Source: Astropecten irregularis
Lineage: Eukaryota > Echinodermata > Asteroidea > Paxillosida > Astropectinidae
Assembly (NCBI GenBank): GCA_963971285.1
Contig: OZ020244.1
Span: forward strand, 18,786,001-18,850,000
DNA: 64,000 nucleotides
Direction: 5' to 3'
This document shows positions 11,605 through 22,879 of the stretch, piece after piece; the stretch's first letter is position 1, and each line of letters begins with the position of its first letter. Under the pieces are notes generated by a model that did no database searches, was not told where the DNA came from, and worked only from the letters and a program-made list of their open reading frames with translations. The position numbers and the translations under genes were made by a program.

Positions 11605-12003
11605 CGAATACGGGCAAAGAGTGCGCCACCAAGAGTTTGCAACACGTTGGCCGATCAAGATTCACAGGGCCTTTACCAAATAAGGCTTGAGGCTATGCTT
11701 GGGTTGTATTTTCCTACTGCCATTTTGTGTCCTAATAGTGAAATGAAGGGCTTGAGATACATGGCGAAGCTGGAGCCTTTCATTGGCTTCGTCTTGTAGC
11801 CCAATCCCTTCTTTTCGTTTTGTGGGCCTCAAATGGCGGTAGCGAAATTAGAACCAAGCCTAGCCTCAAGCCTAGTTTCGTAAAGGCCCACAGAATCTGT
11901 CGAAATGCGCAACTGGAAATGGTCGACGCGGATTCCGCGCATTGTGATTGGCCAACGCGTTGCAAACTCTTGGTGGCACACTATTTGGAATTACCCGTAT
12001 TGG
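11605..12003. mobile_element. Family 4 hairpin MITE, copy 2, split by a family 3 insertion
   Basis: The outer arms are CGAATACGGG...GTGCGCCACCAAGAGTTTGC and GCAAACTCTTGGTGGCACAC...CCCGTATTGG. The two halves are separated by the element at 11668-11888. Removing that element and one CACAG copy joins the family 4 sequence. Confidence 0.85.
11668..11888. mobile_element. Family 3 MITE, copy 2, nested, with target duplication
   Basis: Starts GGCCTTTACC and ends GTAAAGGCC, with 50-bp-scale inverted arms (GGCTTGAGGCTATGCTTGGG against CCAAGCCTAGCCTCAAGCC). It is flanked by CACAG at 11663-11667 and 11889-11893, consistent with a 5-bp target-site duplication. Confidence 0.9.
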
Positions 12004-12519
12004 CTGGATACGGAACAAAAGGCCGAATGGCATTCAAACAAAATCCCAAACGTTTGCCCTAGTATACAGGACCCAACTCAACCCGCATCACAAAATCAGT
12101 TACTCTGGTCTCAATCCAGGGTCAGGATATTGGTAGTAATGGATGTTTGTAAAGCACACCCGTATTCGTGCTAGTAGAGTTCCACACCAATCTGCCGAAC
12201 CGGTACTGCGACACTGCGAAGAAATTACAAAGTGACCGTAGCCTGGAGCAAACAGCACTTAGTGGTGAATCAATGCGTCCCAACTGGGAGGCATCTAAAT
12301 ACACAGCCGATAGCCAATGGACGCTGGTTATCTACTCTACAAAGCTAAGGCCCCACGCAAGGCATAGAATATGCCTTCCGGTAAAAAGTCGCGAGCACTA
12401 GAGCTTTCGAATAATTGTTGAATACACCTCAGCCTGACCACCACCTCACATACACGTCTGCAAATATCACCACAATTACCATAAATTAATACCATAAGAT
12501 GATCGCACCAGAAGTGCGA

Positions 12520-12612
12520 CGAAATAAGAAGTAAGAAAGTGCGAACGATTCTGACATGGTCCGATCCGCATACCAATTGTCAGCATGCAAAGCCTCAAAT
12601 CTTTCTTGAAAT
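12520..12612 (-). repeat. GTGCGAACGATTC repeat fragment
   Basis: Shares GAAGTGCGACGAAAT, AAGTGCGAACGATTCT and CATGCAAAGCCTCAAATCTT with 38295-38405 and, in the opposite orientation, with 50190-50410. It is part of the repeat that carries the CTAGCCTGCTCT motif. Confidence 0.55.
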
Positions 12613-12744
12613 CATAAAATGTTTGTCATTGACATCAGTAAACTGAAACAGCAGAAACCTGATAATTCACCGAGCAAGATATAAAGAAGTCGCAAAAGCA
12701 TCAACGATACGGAATAAACCCACAAATCCGAAAATGTTAGCTGC

Positions 12745-13094
12745 TTAAAGGTAATATCATATACTTTGGTTTGTATCAACGAAATACAGATTCGTGGGCA
12801 ACAATATGACGACAGATACAGTGACAGTCATCTGTGAACATTTCATTCCCATTCGGTGCCCACTTTTTGAGAAAACAGTGAAAAACAGCCACAGTATTTC
12901 AGCCACTTTTATTTTTGATCGTTTAAAAGATCAAAAAGATTTTCAGTCGTTGTTAGGCTAATTACTGGATAAATACAGGCGGAAAAAAATTACGGTATGT
13001 TTCTACCACCACCATCTTCATACCCTGTAAGTTATACGTAAATCTGTGTACATTTCCGTTTTGGTTTCTTACCAAAGTATGATACTACCTTTAA
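12745..13094 (+). mobile_element. Family 1 MITE copy
   Basis: Starts TTAAAGGTAATATCATATAC and ends AAAGTATGATACTACCTTTAA. The core includes GTGCCCACTTTTTGAGAAAA and ATCGTTTAAAAGATC. Confidence 0.85.
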
Positions 13095-13338
13095 TATAAA
13101 TCTACAAAAACTCTCAAATCATAAAGTCTTGCCTTATAGCAATAATAATAGGTCTACATAACTCATAATCAAAATCATACCCCTCGCGGCAATTTGGTAC
13201 TTCCTTCTTTTTTTTTCAACCCAATTGTAATTTTTATTGGTTGAAAAATAAAATAAAAATAACAACTATATAACGGTGTCCCCGGTTGATTAAGGAATGC
13301 TGTCACGCACATGATAATTTTCGTGACCAAGAGGAAAC

Positions 13339-13490
13339 TATATAAGGCCATGTCCCAAATTTCTGGCTGCGGCTCCAAATCACACACACACGCACACCTA
13401 TGGCAGCCACTAGCCAGTGACTGCAGCCGCTTCCATAGACTTGTGTGTTATTTGCGGTAGTAGCCAGATATTTGGGACACGGCTATATAT
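13339..13490. repeat. Short hairpin element
   Basis: Arms TATATAAGGCCATGTCCCAA and TTTGGGACACGGCTATATA are inverted, with CTGGCTGCGGCT against AGTAGCCAG inside. No coding potential. Confidence 0.65.
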
Positions 13491-13914
13491 TAAAATACAC
13501 ACGCCGTATAATGTAATGCAGAGGATGTGCATTGCATGCATGGCTTAATCTCTTTAACCTTGTACCACGAACCTAAAAACAGAAGGGGGGCAGTCCGGGA
13601 ATTAAAGAACAATAAAGACACCCGAGTTGTAATGTTTTCCTTATGTGAAGGACGAAATTAAAAGAGACAAAATTGTCAGAAGGGAGTATATTTGACGATA
13701 CTGACGCCACTGCTAGCAATGAAGGCAAGCCTCTCCTGTTTCTGTTTGATTGTTTTAATCTGGCAAAGGGTTGTTATTTCTGAATGAGTAGGCCCACGGG
13801 TACAGCTCTTCACAAACATGGATATTAAAGACGGTTGAATGTTTTATATATGAAATTTTACCTGAAACCGATCTCTCCTCACACGGCACACAAATAATCA
13901 TATCAAGAATATTT

Positions 13915-14284
13915 TTAAAGGTACTATCATACTTTGGTACAGCATACCGAAACAGAAATCTTCACAGATTTACGTACAGGGTATAAAGATGTTGATGAGC
14001 GTAGAAATATATCTTTTGTCCGCTTCAGTGAAATGTTGTATTTACCAAGAAAGGACTAAAACCAATTAATACCAAAACAATATTGATCTATGATAAAAAA
14101 AAAAAATTACGGTGAAAACTAAACAGATTTTTTGAAAAACGGCGGGCGTTTTCACTGTTTTCTTAAAACGTCGGCACCCTATATATGGGACTGGACATTT
14201 CACGGACTACTATTTCTGTATCTTTCTTGATAATTTGCTCATGTATTTCTTTAACAACAACCAAAGTATATATTACCTAATTAA
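13915..14284 (-). mobile_element. Family 1 MITE copy
   Basis: Reverse orientation: TTAAAGGTACTATCATACTT first, ACCAAAGTATATATTACCTA last. It is more diverged than most copies and has a long A run near 14095. Confidence 0.75.
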
Positions 14285-14306
14285 ACAAATTCTACAAATC
14301 ATGGAA

Positions 14307-14402
14307 GATGAACAAAGAAACATCGACTGGAGCGGGATTCGAACCTGTAACACCGGATGACCGTCCCGGCGCTCTATATACCAATTGAGCTATCCAGCAC
14401 TA
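14307..14402 (-). mobile_element. SINE A head fragment
   Basis: The tRNA-like portion on the minus strand carries GGTTCGAATCCCGCTCCAGT and a damaged A box. A short AATTCCCTTGTGGTTAT piece of the SINE body lies at about 14455-14471. Confidence 0.65.
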
Positions 14403-15165
14403 AACCCAACCCAATCAAATATCTTAGTTGGATTGAAAATTAAATTCCAGTCAAATTCCCTTGTGGTTATACCGACAAAGCATGGATAAATATGTCTCTT
14501 GGACTCGAATGTGGGGCTGTTTTTCCATCCGTGCAGCACCTGGACATCTTCAGGGGAGTGCTGCAACCCAAGGGTCATACGCTTCAAATGGTGCTCTCTG
14601 AGGATTCCGTTTACTTTAAGGTATATAATAAAGGTAACATTGTAACCTATAATTTCCCTAAATTATGATATTTTAAAAATAGATGTCTATGTCAAAAAGT
14701 CCTCATCTGTTTTGCATTATGTTTCATTACTTGTCATCAATAACCTCGTGTTGACATCACAAACAAAAAAGAAAACAGCGATTTATGATTTTAATAATGT
14801 TTTCAGTAATGTCTGATTTTCAGCAATGTCATGAAGTACAGGAAAAACCTCACTATTGTTGGACACTTAAACCTACTTGAGTATGATGAAATATTTGCTC
14901 AGATGGAGTGTCTCGGGGTGAACACACAGTGGACTTATAATATGACCATAAAGGTTAACGCCATTGACGCCAGAAAGCCCCTGCATGATGGAATGTTAGT
15001 GCACTTGGCGTTTTTTTTATAGGGCATCTCGAGATCAACATTCGGCCGAGGCTAAGTCAAAAGCATTTTTCATAGATTTCTCATAGATTGTATTAATAAT
15101 AGAAACATCAGTATATCACTGCATAAGCACTCAACAACGATGCACAAATGTGGGTTATCTTAAAC

Positions 15166-15801
15166 TTAAAGGTACTAAATGTATCATACCTACTTTGGTA
15201 GCATACCGGTACCAAAACACAAATCTTCACAGATGTTCCTATAACTTACAGGGTATAAAGATGGTGATGTAAGAAACATACCGTTAAAACATTTCTGCCT
15301 GAAATACTGTATTTATTCAGAAAAGAGACAAACCAATTGACCCAAAATAATTCTGATCTTCGGAAGATCAAAAATCTTGTAAGAAGATTACAAAAATACC
15401 GTAGGCGTTTTTCACTGTTTTCCCACAAAGTGGGCATCGTACAAATAAAAATGGTGGATTTTTATTAAGCGCCCGTTCCGTCTTTCGACGCTCACGGCGC
15501 ATGAAAGGAAGTTCCTGCACAGGGGCGGATCTAGCTTTTTGGTAAGGGGGGGGTTTACCCAGAGTGAATTTGGTGGTAGGGAGCTAGGGAGCTTTATCAT
15601 TTTGACTTGTTAATGTTTTTTTTTTTTGTTTTTTTTTTACAAAAAAAAAACAAAATTGGGAACCCAAGGGGGGGGGGGGGTTTAAACCCCCTAAACCCCC
15701 CCCCCCTAGATCCGCCACTGCTGCATCTTTCTCGACATTTTTGCCAATGAATCTGGATTAAGTTCTTTGACAAAACCAAAGTATGATAAATATACCTTTA
15801 A
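15166..15801 (-). mobile_element. Family 1 MITE copy interrupted by later insertion
   Basis: Left part 15166-15441, with TTAAAGGTACTAAATGTATC at the end and ATACTGTATTTATTCAG inside. Right part about 15725-15801, ending ACCAAAGTATGATAAATATACCTTTAA. The middle is replaced by foreign sequence that includes the element at 15520-15720. Confidence 0.75.
15520..15720. mobile_element. Small TIR element (CAGGGGCGGATCTAG ends)
   Basis: Terminal inverted repeats CAGGGGCGGATCTAG and CTAGATCCGCCACTG are flanked by CTGCA on both sides (15515-15519 and 15721-15725). The interior has G, C, T and A homopolymer runs. The end sequence is hAT-like, but the visible duplication is only 5 bp. Confidence 0.7.
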
Positions 15802-15960
15802 GATGGATATGACAGCAAGGCACAAAGGGAAGGATCGCACTACTGGCTGTAATATAACCCCCCTTTTTCCAATCGCTATAATTTGTTTTCACTCTGTGGG
15901 TCGGACGGCCGCATTGGGATGTATGTAAAACGAGATATATTACCATTGACATATTATTAT

Positions 15961-16302
15961 CATTGGAAACTGAACAAAGACAAATTGACTGTAGCGGGAT
16001 TCGAACCGGCGACCTCCTGAATACCATACAGGCGCTCTACCAACTGAGCCATCCAGCCCTACATTGTTGCTGACCCAAATAGTCAATACCTTTGTTCGTT
16101 TGGTAGTCAGCTAGAAGCCAAGAAACCACTCACACACCGCCATATCCCAGGGATCATTTTCACCAATACGCGCAGCAATGCTGCAACCTGGGATTGGTAC
16201 ATGGGGTATCACTCAAACAGGATACGACTTTTTAATTAATACAATAAAATAACCACAAGGGAAACTGACTGAATTCAGTCAGTTTCCCTTGTGGTTATTT
16301 GA
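15961..16302 (-). mobile_element. SINE A, full composite copy
   Basis: On the minus strand the tRNA-like head reads GGCTGGATGGCTCAGTTGGT (A box), an anticodon-like loop ATGGTAT, then GGTTCGAATCC (B box) and a 7-bp acceptor-like pairing. The body ends in the CCACAAGGGAAACTGACTGA palindrome at 16250-16301. This is the best-preserved copy. Confidence 0.85.
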
Positions 16303-16869
16303 TAAATACATTTCATTATGTCATCATTATTACTTTCAACATTTAAATACTGAATGAATAATAGGTCCTACATCAATGTATTCCAATGCACCTGAAATAA
16401 AATACCACAAGTCAGTACAGAGACCTCATTAAACATCATCAAAGAACATTAACAAAATTGGATTGGTTTAGTTGAAAACAAAATTCCAGTCGCATTATTC
16501 CAGTGTGGATTTCCTTCAGTTTGTCCCCAGAAGACCAAGCGTGCATATAAACTATTGCCTGTTAAGTTAATTAGTGACTCAATGATCATGATATAGTGAA
16601 GGTTTTTCATTAGACTATACTCATCAGTCCGTGAAGGGACATGTCTATTTGAAATGATACTAAAAGCAGCCGTTGAAAACACTTCGTGAACAGATTAGAT
16701 AACATATCACTGATTCTTAAGTGGGGAAGGTTTATAATTACGATTGAGTGCAGACTTGAGAAAAAGTTGGACAAATTTAATTTCACGCACAGTCGGAGGT
16801 ATATCGGTCCCTGCGCTTTTCATTTAGACACTTGACAATGAGCGGTCATTAACCTATCTTCTACCGAAA

Positions 16870-17104
16870 CAGGGGCCAATTTCATGCTTAGCACAACAAT
16901 TTGCTAACCATAAAATTTCTGTCTTAATAAAAACAATTGGATTAACAACCACATGTCCACGTGTTGTGTGTCATTTGCGATTGTTCTTTGGCTAATCATG
17001 AATATCAAATGGAATTTTTAATGGTGGTTTGTTTTATTCATCAAGACATTTTGTGCTAAGCAAATTTGATTTTGCTTAACAGCTCCAGGAAATTGGCTCC
17101 AGAT
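16870..17104. mobile_element. GGGCCAATTTCATG MITE, copy 1
   Basis: Ends GGGCCAATTTCATGCTTAGC and AGGAAATTGGCTCC, with TTGTGCTAAGCA repeats internally. The reverse-oriented relative at 39749-39996 shares most of the length; a decayed relative lies at 47075-47250. Confidence 0.7.
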
Positions 17105-17239
17105 CCAACCAACGTAACTCGTTTTCCCATTGGCTGACAAAGCTGGTGGGACAAAAGCTAAAGCGAAATCAAACTTCAATTGGGTTTTTGATATAATGTA
17201 TGTTTGCGGTACACCATGTAATGTATTCTATAGAGTGTG

Positions 17240-17309
17240 TGGTTATAAGAAGAACTAATGGTTTCACACTCGACGTTTCGAACAGAGTACTCTGTTCGTC
17301 TTCGGGATG
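17240..17309 (-). ncRNA. Decayed hammerhead-ribozyme-like motif
   Basis: On the minus strand a CCGAAGA box is followed by a perfect hairpin (CGAACAGAGTACTCTGTTCG), then GAAACGTC, then a GAGTGTG/CACACTC pairing around a loop. The order box-stem-GAAAC-stem matches the hammerhead plan, but the first core box departs from the usual CTGATGA. It is best read as a relic of a ribozyme-bearing retroelement. Confidence 0.4.
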
Positions 17310-18374
17310 GTGGCTGGTTGCCTGACTTGGAGGATACTGCGTAGAAAGTGCTAAGGGTGCACTGCAGTGGAATGGCTGGATGGTTTTTGATTTCTGAACA
17401 CCTTCCTGATTTTCGCCATATAATTCCCTCATGCACGATCTCTTAACTTCAAGGGACTTGCCGTGGTCGTGTTGTCATTAACGTTAATAATTTTTCGAAT
17501 ACTTAATTCTTCACGTTACAGGTCAAATAAAAAAAAAGCCCGCGGCAGCTAGGCTCTGGCATGACTACCAATCCTGTTTCAAGGAAAATGGTTTGATCTC
17601 TTATAGTTAACCTCTTCCATGATTTGATTTGGAGGGCAGAGAAAAACCGGTGCCCCGTGATCGGACCAGTACGAGGTGGTATGAACCGGAACAAACCGGA
17701 TCTGACATATGGGCGGTGAGGAAACCCAATGCTTTGATATGGACAAATGATGTGTTTGTCCATTCAACCATTCGCCACGTACCATCGGCAGTCCATCGGC
17801 AGTTATATTTCCCCCTTCGCCAACGAGTCTCACCAAAAAAATAATTGAAGAACTCTTGATTAAAACTGACGCTATAGCAAACAAATATTTTCGGATATTT
17901 AATTTGATCTTATTACCAAATTAACCTGTGAAGTATAAAATAGAATCAAATAAAGCCACAAAATTATTCTATTTTGCTTCAAGTTGTTGACTACTACAGT
18001 TCGTGATGGCGCGTCACTGTGTTCAGAAATAGTTTTTGAGCGGGTAAAATGCTGGGGGCACTTGATCTTTCTCCACACGTATGCCTATAGAATGGGTCAT
18101 CCCATTCCAGTCTCTTGAAAAAAATAATAATATTTGAGAGGTAATTCAGCATATGACGAGGAGCAATCAGACGTTTTGGACTACGCGTGAGAAACCCAGC
18201 AAAAGGTTAAATTTCACAGGAGGGTTAACTTTCGATCGATGTTGTGTGTGTTCAGTTCACCAGTGATGTTAACCACGTTAACAGAATCCAAAAACGAACA
18301 TTGCGAAATGTCGGTATGTGAATGTGCAAAACCATGACGGCCAGTTGACGTAATCACTGACGTTGTTCAACAAC

Positions 18375-18892
18375 AGCAACAACAAAGCTGGACACCGGCT
18401 TCGGTCAAACCGGGCTCCATTTTGTGAATCCATTCTAAAATAACGGGTATCAAAATAGAAAATTTGGGTGCGGTTCGGAAGTAGATTCTCTGGTTTGAAA
18501 AAGAAAACAGAGCTTCAGCTTTAATGACAAACCACAATATATATTTCAATATAATCATGGATGACAGAGACAAAGCCGGAGCCGGAGCAGGAGCCGGGCT
18601 TAAAGAGAGGCCCCAGGATGCCTTCTTTTCAGCAACAACAAAGCTGGACACCGGCTTCAGTCAAACCGGGCTCCATTTTGTGAATCCATTCTAAAATAAC
18701 GGGTATCAAAATTGAAAATTTGGGTGCGGTTCGGAAGTAGATTCTCTGGTTTGAAAAAGAAAACAGAGCTTCAGCTTTAATGACAAACCACAATCTATAT
18801 TTCAATATAATCATGGATGACAGAGACAAAGCCGGAGCCGGAGCCGGAGCAGGAGCCGGGCTTAAAGAGAGGCCCCAGGATGCCTTCTTTTC
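18375..18892. mobile_element. Family 2 MITE, tandem duplication of two copies
   Basis: Two direct units (18375-18630 and 18631-18892) each begin AGCAACAACAAAGCTGGACA and end CCCCAGGATGCCTTCTTTT. They differ at a handful of bases and by extra GCCGGA hexamers in the second, so the duplication is recent. Each unit is a family 2 core with GCCGGA repeats at one end. Confidence 0.85.
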
Positions 18893-19661
18893 TGCGCTAT
18901 CCTCTGATGTTCCCTTCACATAATTATATTGCACTTGGTTTCTACCAACATGAATGATCAAGTAGTATCCTATTTTAGTAAGGTATCCTTCGGGAGCTGT
19001 GTAGTGGCTTTCTGTCCTCATGATTCCATTGATAGGTTTTTCAGCACCTTAACAATTATCCGGGCTGGTGTTATGATATAGCGTAGGTTGACCCGTGATC
19101 TCAATCGACACCTGTTCTTAATCTGTGCGCCAATATGCAACCGCACTTTCAGTTCTGATCGTACACTGTGCCCGAGTTACGAAAACGTGTATACATCCTT
19201 ATTCTCTGAACAATCATATACTGGAGACACTTAGTCAATGAACTCAAATGTTGGCCGTTCAGGACAAAAACGAACGGAAAAATAACTTTGTTTCAAGGTT
19301 CCCAAGTTCTTTCTTTGAAAAGAGAACAACTGGATGATTTGTAGTAGTTACAACAGGTTAATATCTAAATCCCAAAGTGGTTAACACGGTTCAGAAGCAG
19401 AAGAATGTATTCCGTCTGAATAGGCCTATCTGCAAAGAGCACGTCAAATCTATACCGCGAAAGTCTGAAAAGGTCATCGCTGAAAATGGCGACTCTAAGT
19501 TCACTTGTTATGCTGCCCTCTATTGGCAGAGTGAAATCAATACCAAACCGTTCATCGATCTGTGATTGGTTGCTTGCCACAGTGACGTGTTGAACAATAA
19601 TGGAGTGGTGTCTGCCCAAAATGCCACTGACGTTTTACACGTAGAAGCATTTAAAAAGACA

Positions 19662-19836
19662 AAAACGCCATTTTGTGTCCTAAATGAAATGAAGGGCTTG
19701 AGATATATGGCGAAGCTGGGGCCTTTCTTCGGCTAATTCGTCATGTGGACCAATCCCTTCGTTTCGTTTTGTGGTCCTCAAATGGCGGTAGCGAAATAAG
19801 ACCCAAGCCTAGCTTCAAGCCTGGTTTCGTAAAGGC
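19662..19836. mobile_element. Family 3 MITE, copy 3, left-truncated
   Basis: Starts at ACGCCATTTTGTGTCCTAAA and runs to GCCTGGTTTCGTAAAGGC. The left arm is missing, the right arm is intact. Confidence 0.75.
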
Positions 19837-20035
19837 GTAATAATTGCCTACCACAAGGAGATGAAACTCAGGCCCAATAGGCCTACTACATGTTTTGTTG
19901 AATCATTCTTATTCTGGCCACATTTGTTTTGACCGAGAATTGACCGCACAATTTAAAGAGTGAACTTACTTGCACGTATACAAAGAATTAATATATAAAT
20001 TGTGCTTGTGTGTGTGCGTCACCCATAAAAGACAT

Positions 20036-20183
20036 GGGGCCGAGTTCACCAAACTCACTAACTTACTATAAATCGTATGACTTTTAATACATTGAAGCCC
20101 CACATAGAAGTCGAAGGATACGATGGGTAATCCTTGGTATCTCGAGTTACGATCGATCGTAAGGCTTCGTGCAATTGAGCCCT
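20036..20183. repeat. Hairpin repeat of the TTCACGAAAC type
   Basis: Contains GGGGCCGAGTTCACCAAACT and GTTACGATCGATCGTAAGGC, resembling 56508-56640 and 59550-59695. Diverged. Confidence 0.45.
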
Positions 20184-20555
20184 GTTGGAATTTAGACACT
20201 GCAAAAACCACCTTGATTTAATCATTGTGACATCGTTACACCTTGCTGCGCTTGTAACTTTATTGTCAAACCACCAGGACATCTCTGGGATGAAGGGAAA
20301 CGGGGAAGAAGCGACCAGATAAGAATACCAGACGGCCTTAGACTGAGTCTTGCACGAAGACTTAAATACCGGACTATCAACCGGGGGAGCTGGTGTCATC
20401 CGAGCGATGCCATGTGTGTCCACTGCGAAGGTGACACACAACTGTGACGCGGATCATCAACTTCAGCCGCTGGAAGCACTACGCCAATAAACTAATATGA
20501 TACGCTCCACTGGGCCAACGGGCCAGCCAGCCGCGCGTTCATACCGCCAACGCTA

Positions 20556-20566
20556 CCCTTTATATA
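20556..20566. promoter_or_regulatory. TATA-like palindromic box
   Basis: CTTTATATAAC lies in a locally GC-rich stretch (20510-20580). It could serve either strand. An open frame on the minus strand (20441 down to 20058, about 110 codons after its first ATG) begins about 115 bp away, but I recognise nothing in it. Weak call. Confidence 0.2.
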
Positions 20567-21907
20567 ACGCGCCCTGGGCGAGCTTATAGTCTTTTCCGTA
20601 ATGGAACAAGCACACACGTCAACATGACGGCAGATGAAATACAAGAAGCTAATCATGTCTGAAGAACCATGTGTGTCTGGAGTTATACGATCGGCACAAG
20701 GTTTTTTTCAAAAACCTGCGACATCCATGGGGAATGCATTAAAAATCCCATACACAGATGGAAATTATGAACAAAGATCTAGAGCTGTTTCTTTTAGCGT
20801 TCACATCCACTACGGACAACAGAGTATAAAAAACAGAGGGCATTTAGATTTCCGTTTTACAAATTTAAAACATGCACGAAATTGTCATACTTTGTTCATA
20901 TTGAAAAACAAATACCGAAAAGTGACAGTTGATTCCTGCCACGCTAAGGTAAACACCCTTTTCACATGAACATTTTGCCATAGCCAGTTTCACATTTTCT
21001 TGTGGCATTTGGCCATTGAATGTGGAGATGATAGTGGAAGAGTCCATTATTAAAAAGTGTAATCCTGACTGTTGGCGGTACAAACATACAAACTATAGCC
21101 GGGAACAAGGCTACAAGGAAAACACATACACTAATTGAAAGTCTGCTGAAAACATCACAACATTATATTCTAGAGAGTGTACAATGTTCAAACACCAACA
21201 GCCTAATATCCGAAGCATTAATACATATCACAGATCTGGACGACACATACCGTTCTAGCACGCAAGGTCCAACCACAACAGAAGATTAAAAAAAACATAT
21301 GTGGCCCGTGCTAGGTTTCCCTCCAAATTTGGTGTTTGACAATACACAGAAACTAGTACAGAATGAATCCTCGTTAGACTAGAACATAGGTATGATAGGA
21401 TTGTAACATGAGAGAGATGCGTGGTTGAAAACACGACCGCAATATCCATCCGATGCTCACAATTTGGAGGACGTTATACATATGAGAAATTACTTCCCTG
21501 TTATAAGGCGAGGTTTCATCTTCACAATGTGTGTAATTGAAATTAATGGGGCAGTGTTACTGACAAGGGTGTGTAGAGTGCCGTATGAACTGTATGCGCC
21601 TGGCGGAATAGATGATCAACACGAGAGGAGATGAGAAATTTGTCCACATTTTCAAGGTATGTGAGGCATCCTGAAAAATGATATTTATGAGAGAAGAAGT
21701 TGGTGGTATTCTAGAGTGGTGAGCAGAGGCACAGTGGACGGTAGGTTGAGAAAGGGACATGATGCATGGAGATGTTGATGGGTGTTTTCTCATAATGGTT
21801 GGTATAATTATATCACTACGGTGACTAAAACATAATTTACGGCATGCGCTATCAAAGAAAGTCAAAATCTTGCATATTAATTATTTTTCGTCGGGAAGAT
21901 AGACTTA

Positions 21908-22166
21908 TGCATATTGGGCTTGCCCTTCACCGACGTAGATGAGCACTGCGTATACCCAGTGCTTGTTGAGTGCACATAAAGAAATTCGTACGGTGGCTCA
22001 AGTGGGATTCGAACCCACGACCTCCTGCCTAGCGGTATATGGCATCTGCACCAGTTAGCAGGATTTCATCTGAGCCAGCGTATGAATGTTTTCATGTGCA
22101 CTCAACAAGCACTGAGCATGCAGTGCTCATCTACGTCGGTGAAGGGCGCGGCAAGCTTAATCTGCA
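21908..22166 (-). mobile_element. Inverted-repeat element carrying a tRNA-like cassette
   Basis: Arms 21908-21981 and 22091-22166 are inverted copies sharing CTTCACCGACGTAGATGAGC and GTGCTTGTTGAGTGCACAT. Between them, on the minus strand, lies an 84-nt tRNA-like block (22077-21994) with a 7-bp acceptor pairing TGGCTCA/TGAGCCA, a perfect T arm (GTGGGTTCGAATCCCAC) and an A-box-like TGCTAACTGG. No genuine anticodon arm is certain. Confidence 0.7.
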
Positions 22167-22369
22167 TAGTAGAGTCAATGAATGTTATTCCATTTTCAAT
22201 AATTTTAATTGCTGGGCAGAGGATGAAGGGTAGATATGTTCGTTCCAAGCCCTTCGCTATTCTGCATTGCTACGACATCGAACGCAGAATCAGTTTGACT
22301 AATTAAAAGCCGACTAATGTTTTGACTGATCGATGCCACGACTTTTTCAAATAAAATTGCGGAATTGTT

Positions 22370-22622
22370 AAATAATAATAATGATCGTAATGATTACTTA
22401 TACAGCGCATTATAATAAAAGATTCTCTATGCGCTTTACATATTATTATCCCTGGTCATCGGCCATCATTTACATTCCTGAAACCATCTCAACTCCCTGG
22501 GAGTATAATGTTAAGCCATCTCTACCCTCACAGGTACCATTTACTCCTGGGTGAAGAGGAGCAATATGTATCAAAGCGACACGCCAGACCACTAGGCCAC
22601 AACCCCACTCTGAAGCTTAGAG
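22370..22622 (-). mobile_element. SINE B copy
   Basis: On the minus strand: GTGGCCTAGTGGTCTGGCGT, TATTGCTCCTCTTCACCCAG, CCAGGGAGTTGAGATGGTTT, CAGAAATG, then a tail with AATAAT repeats. The B-box half is lost here. Other copies at 30012, 36048 and 47955. Confidence 0.75.
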
Positions 22623-22879
22623 TCTCAAAGTGCCTGTAAAAGTATTTTGGTTTAGAAGGTCCGGTTGAATTCCAACGAGTCCGCATCGACACGCCTACAG
22701 GTCTAATGTACCGCTTACTGCGAAATTTTCAGGTGAAAACGGATACCGCTGAGCGTTTTCAGCAAAATGCGCTAGTGGTTGCCTTCTCAAAATGTTCAAT
22801 AATATTTCACACATAAACTAGTAAACGGATAAAGAGCAATAAATGTATTATAATCCTTTAGTCAAGTTGATAGAATAGC

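Noticed and set aside
18367-19021. Two similar minus-strand frames (94 and 130 codons)
   Set aside because: Their similarity comes from the tandem family 2 duplication, so this is not a gene pair.
20058-20441. 127-codon minus-strand frame below a TATA-like box
   Set aside because: It has no ATG at its start, no recognised domain, no clear splice sites, and overlaps a hairpin repeat.
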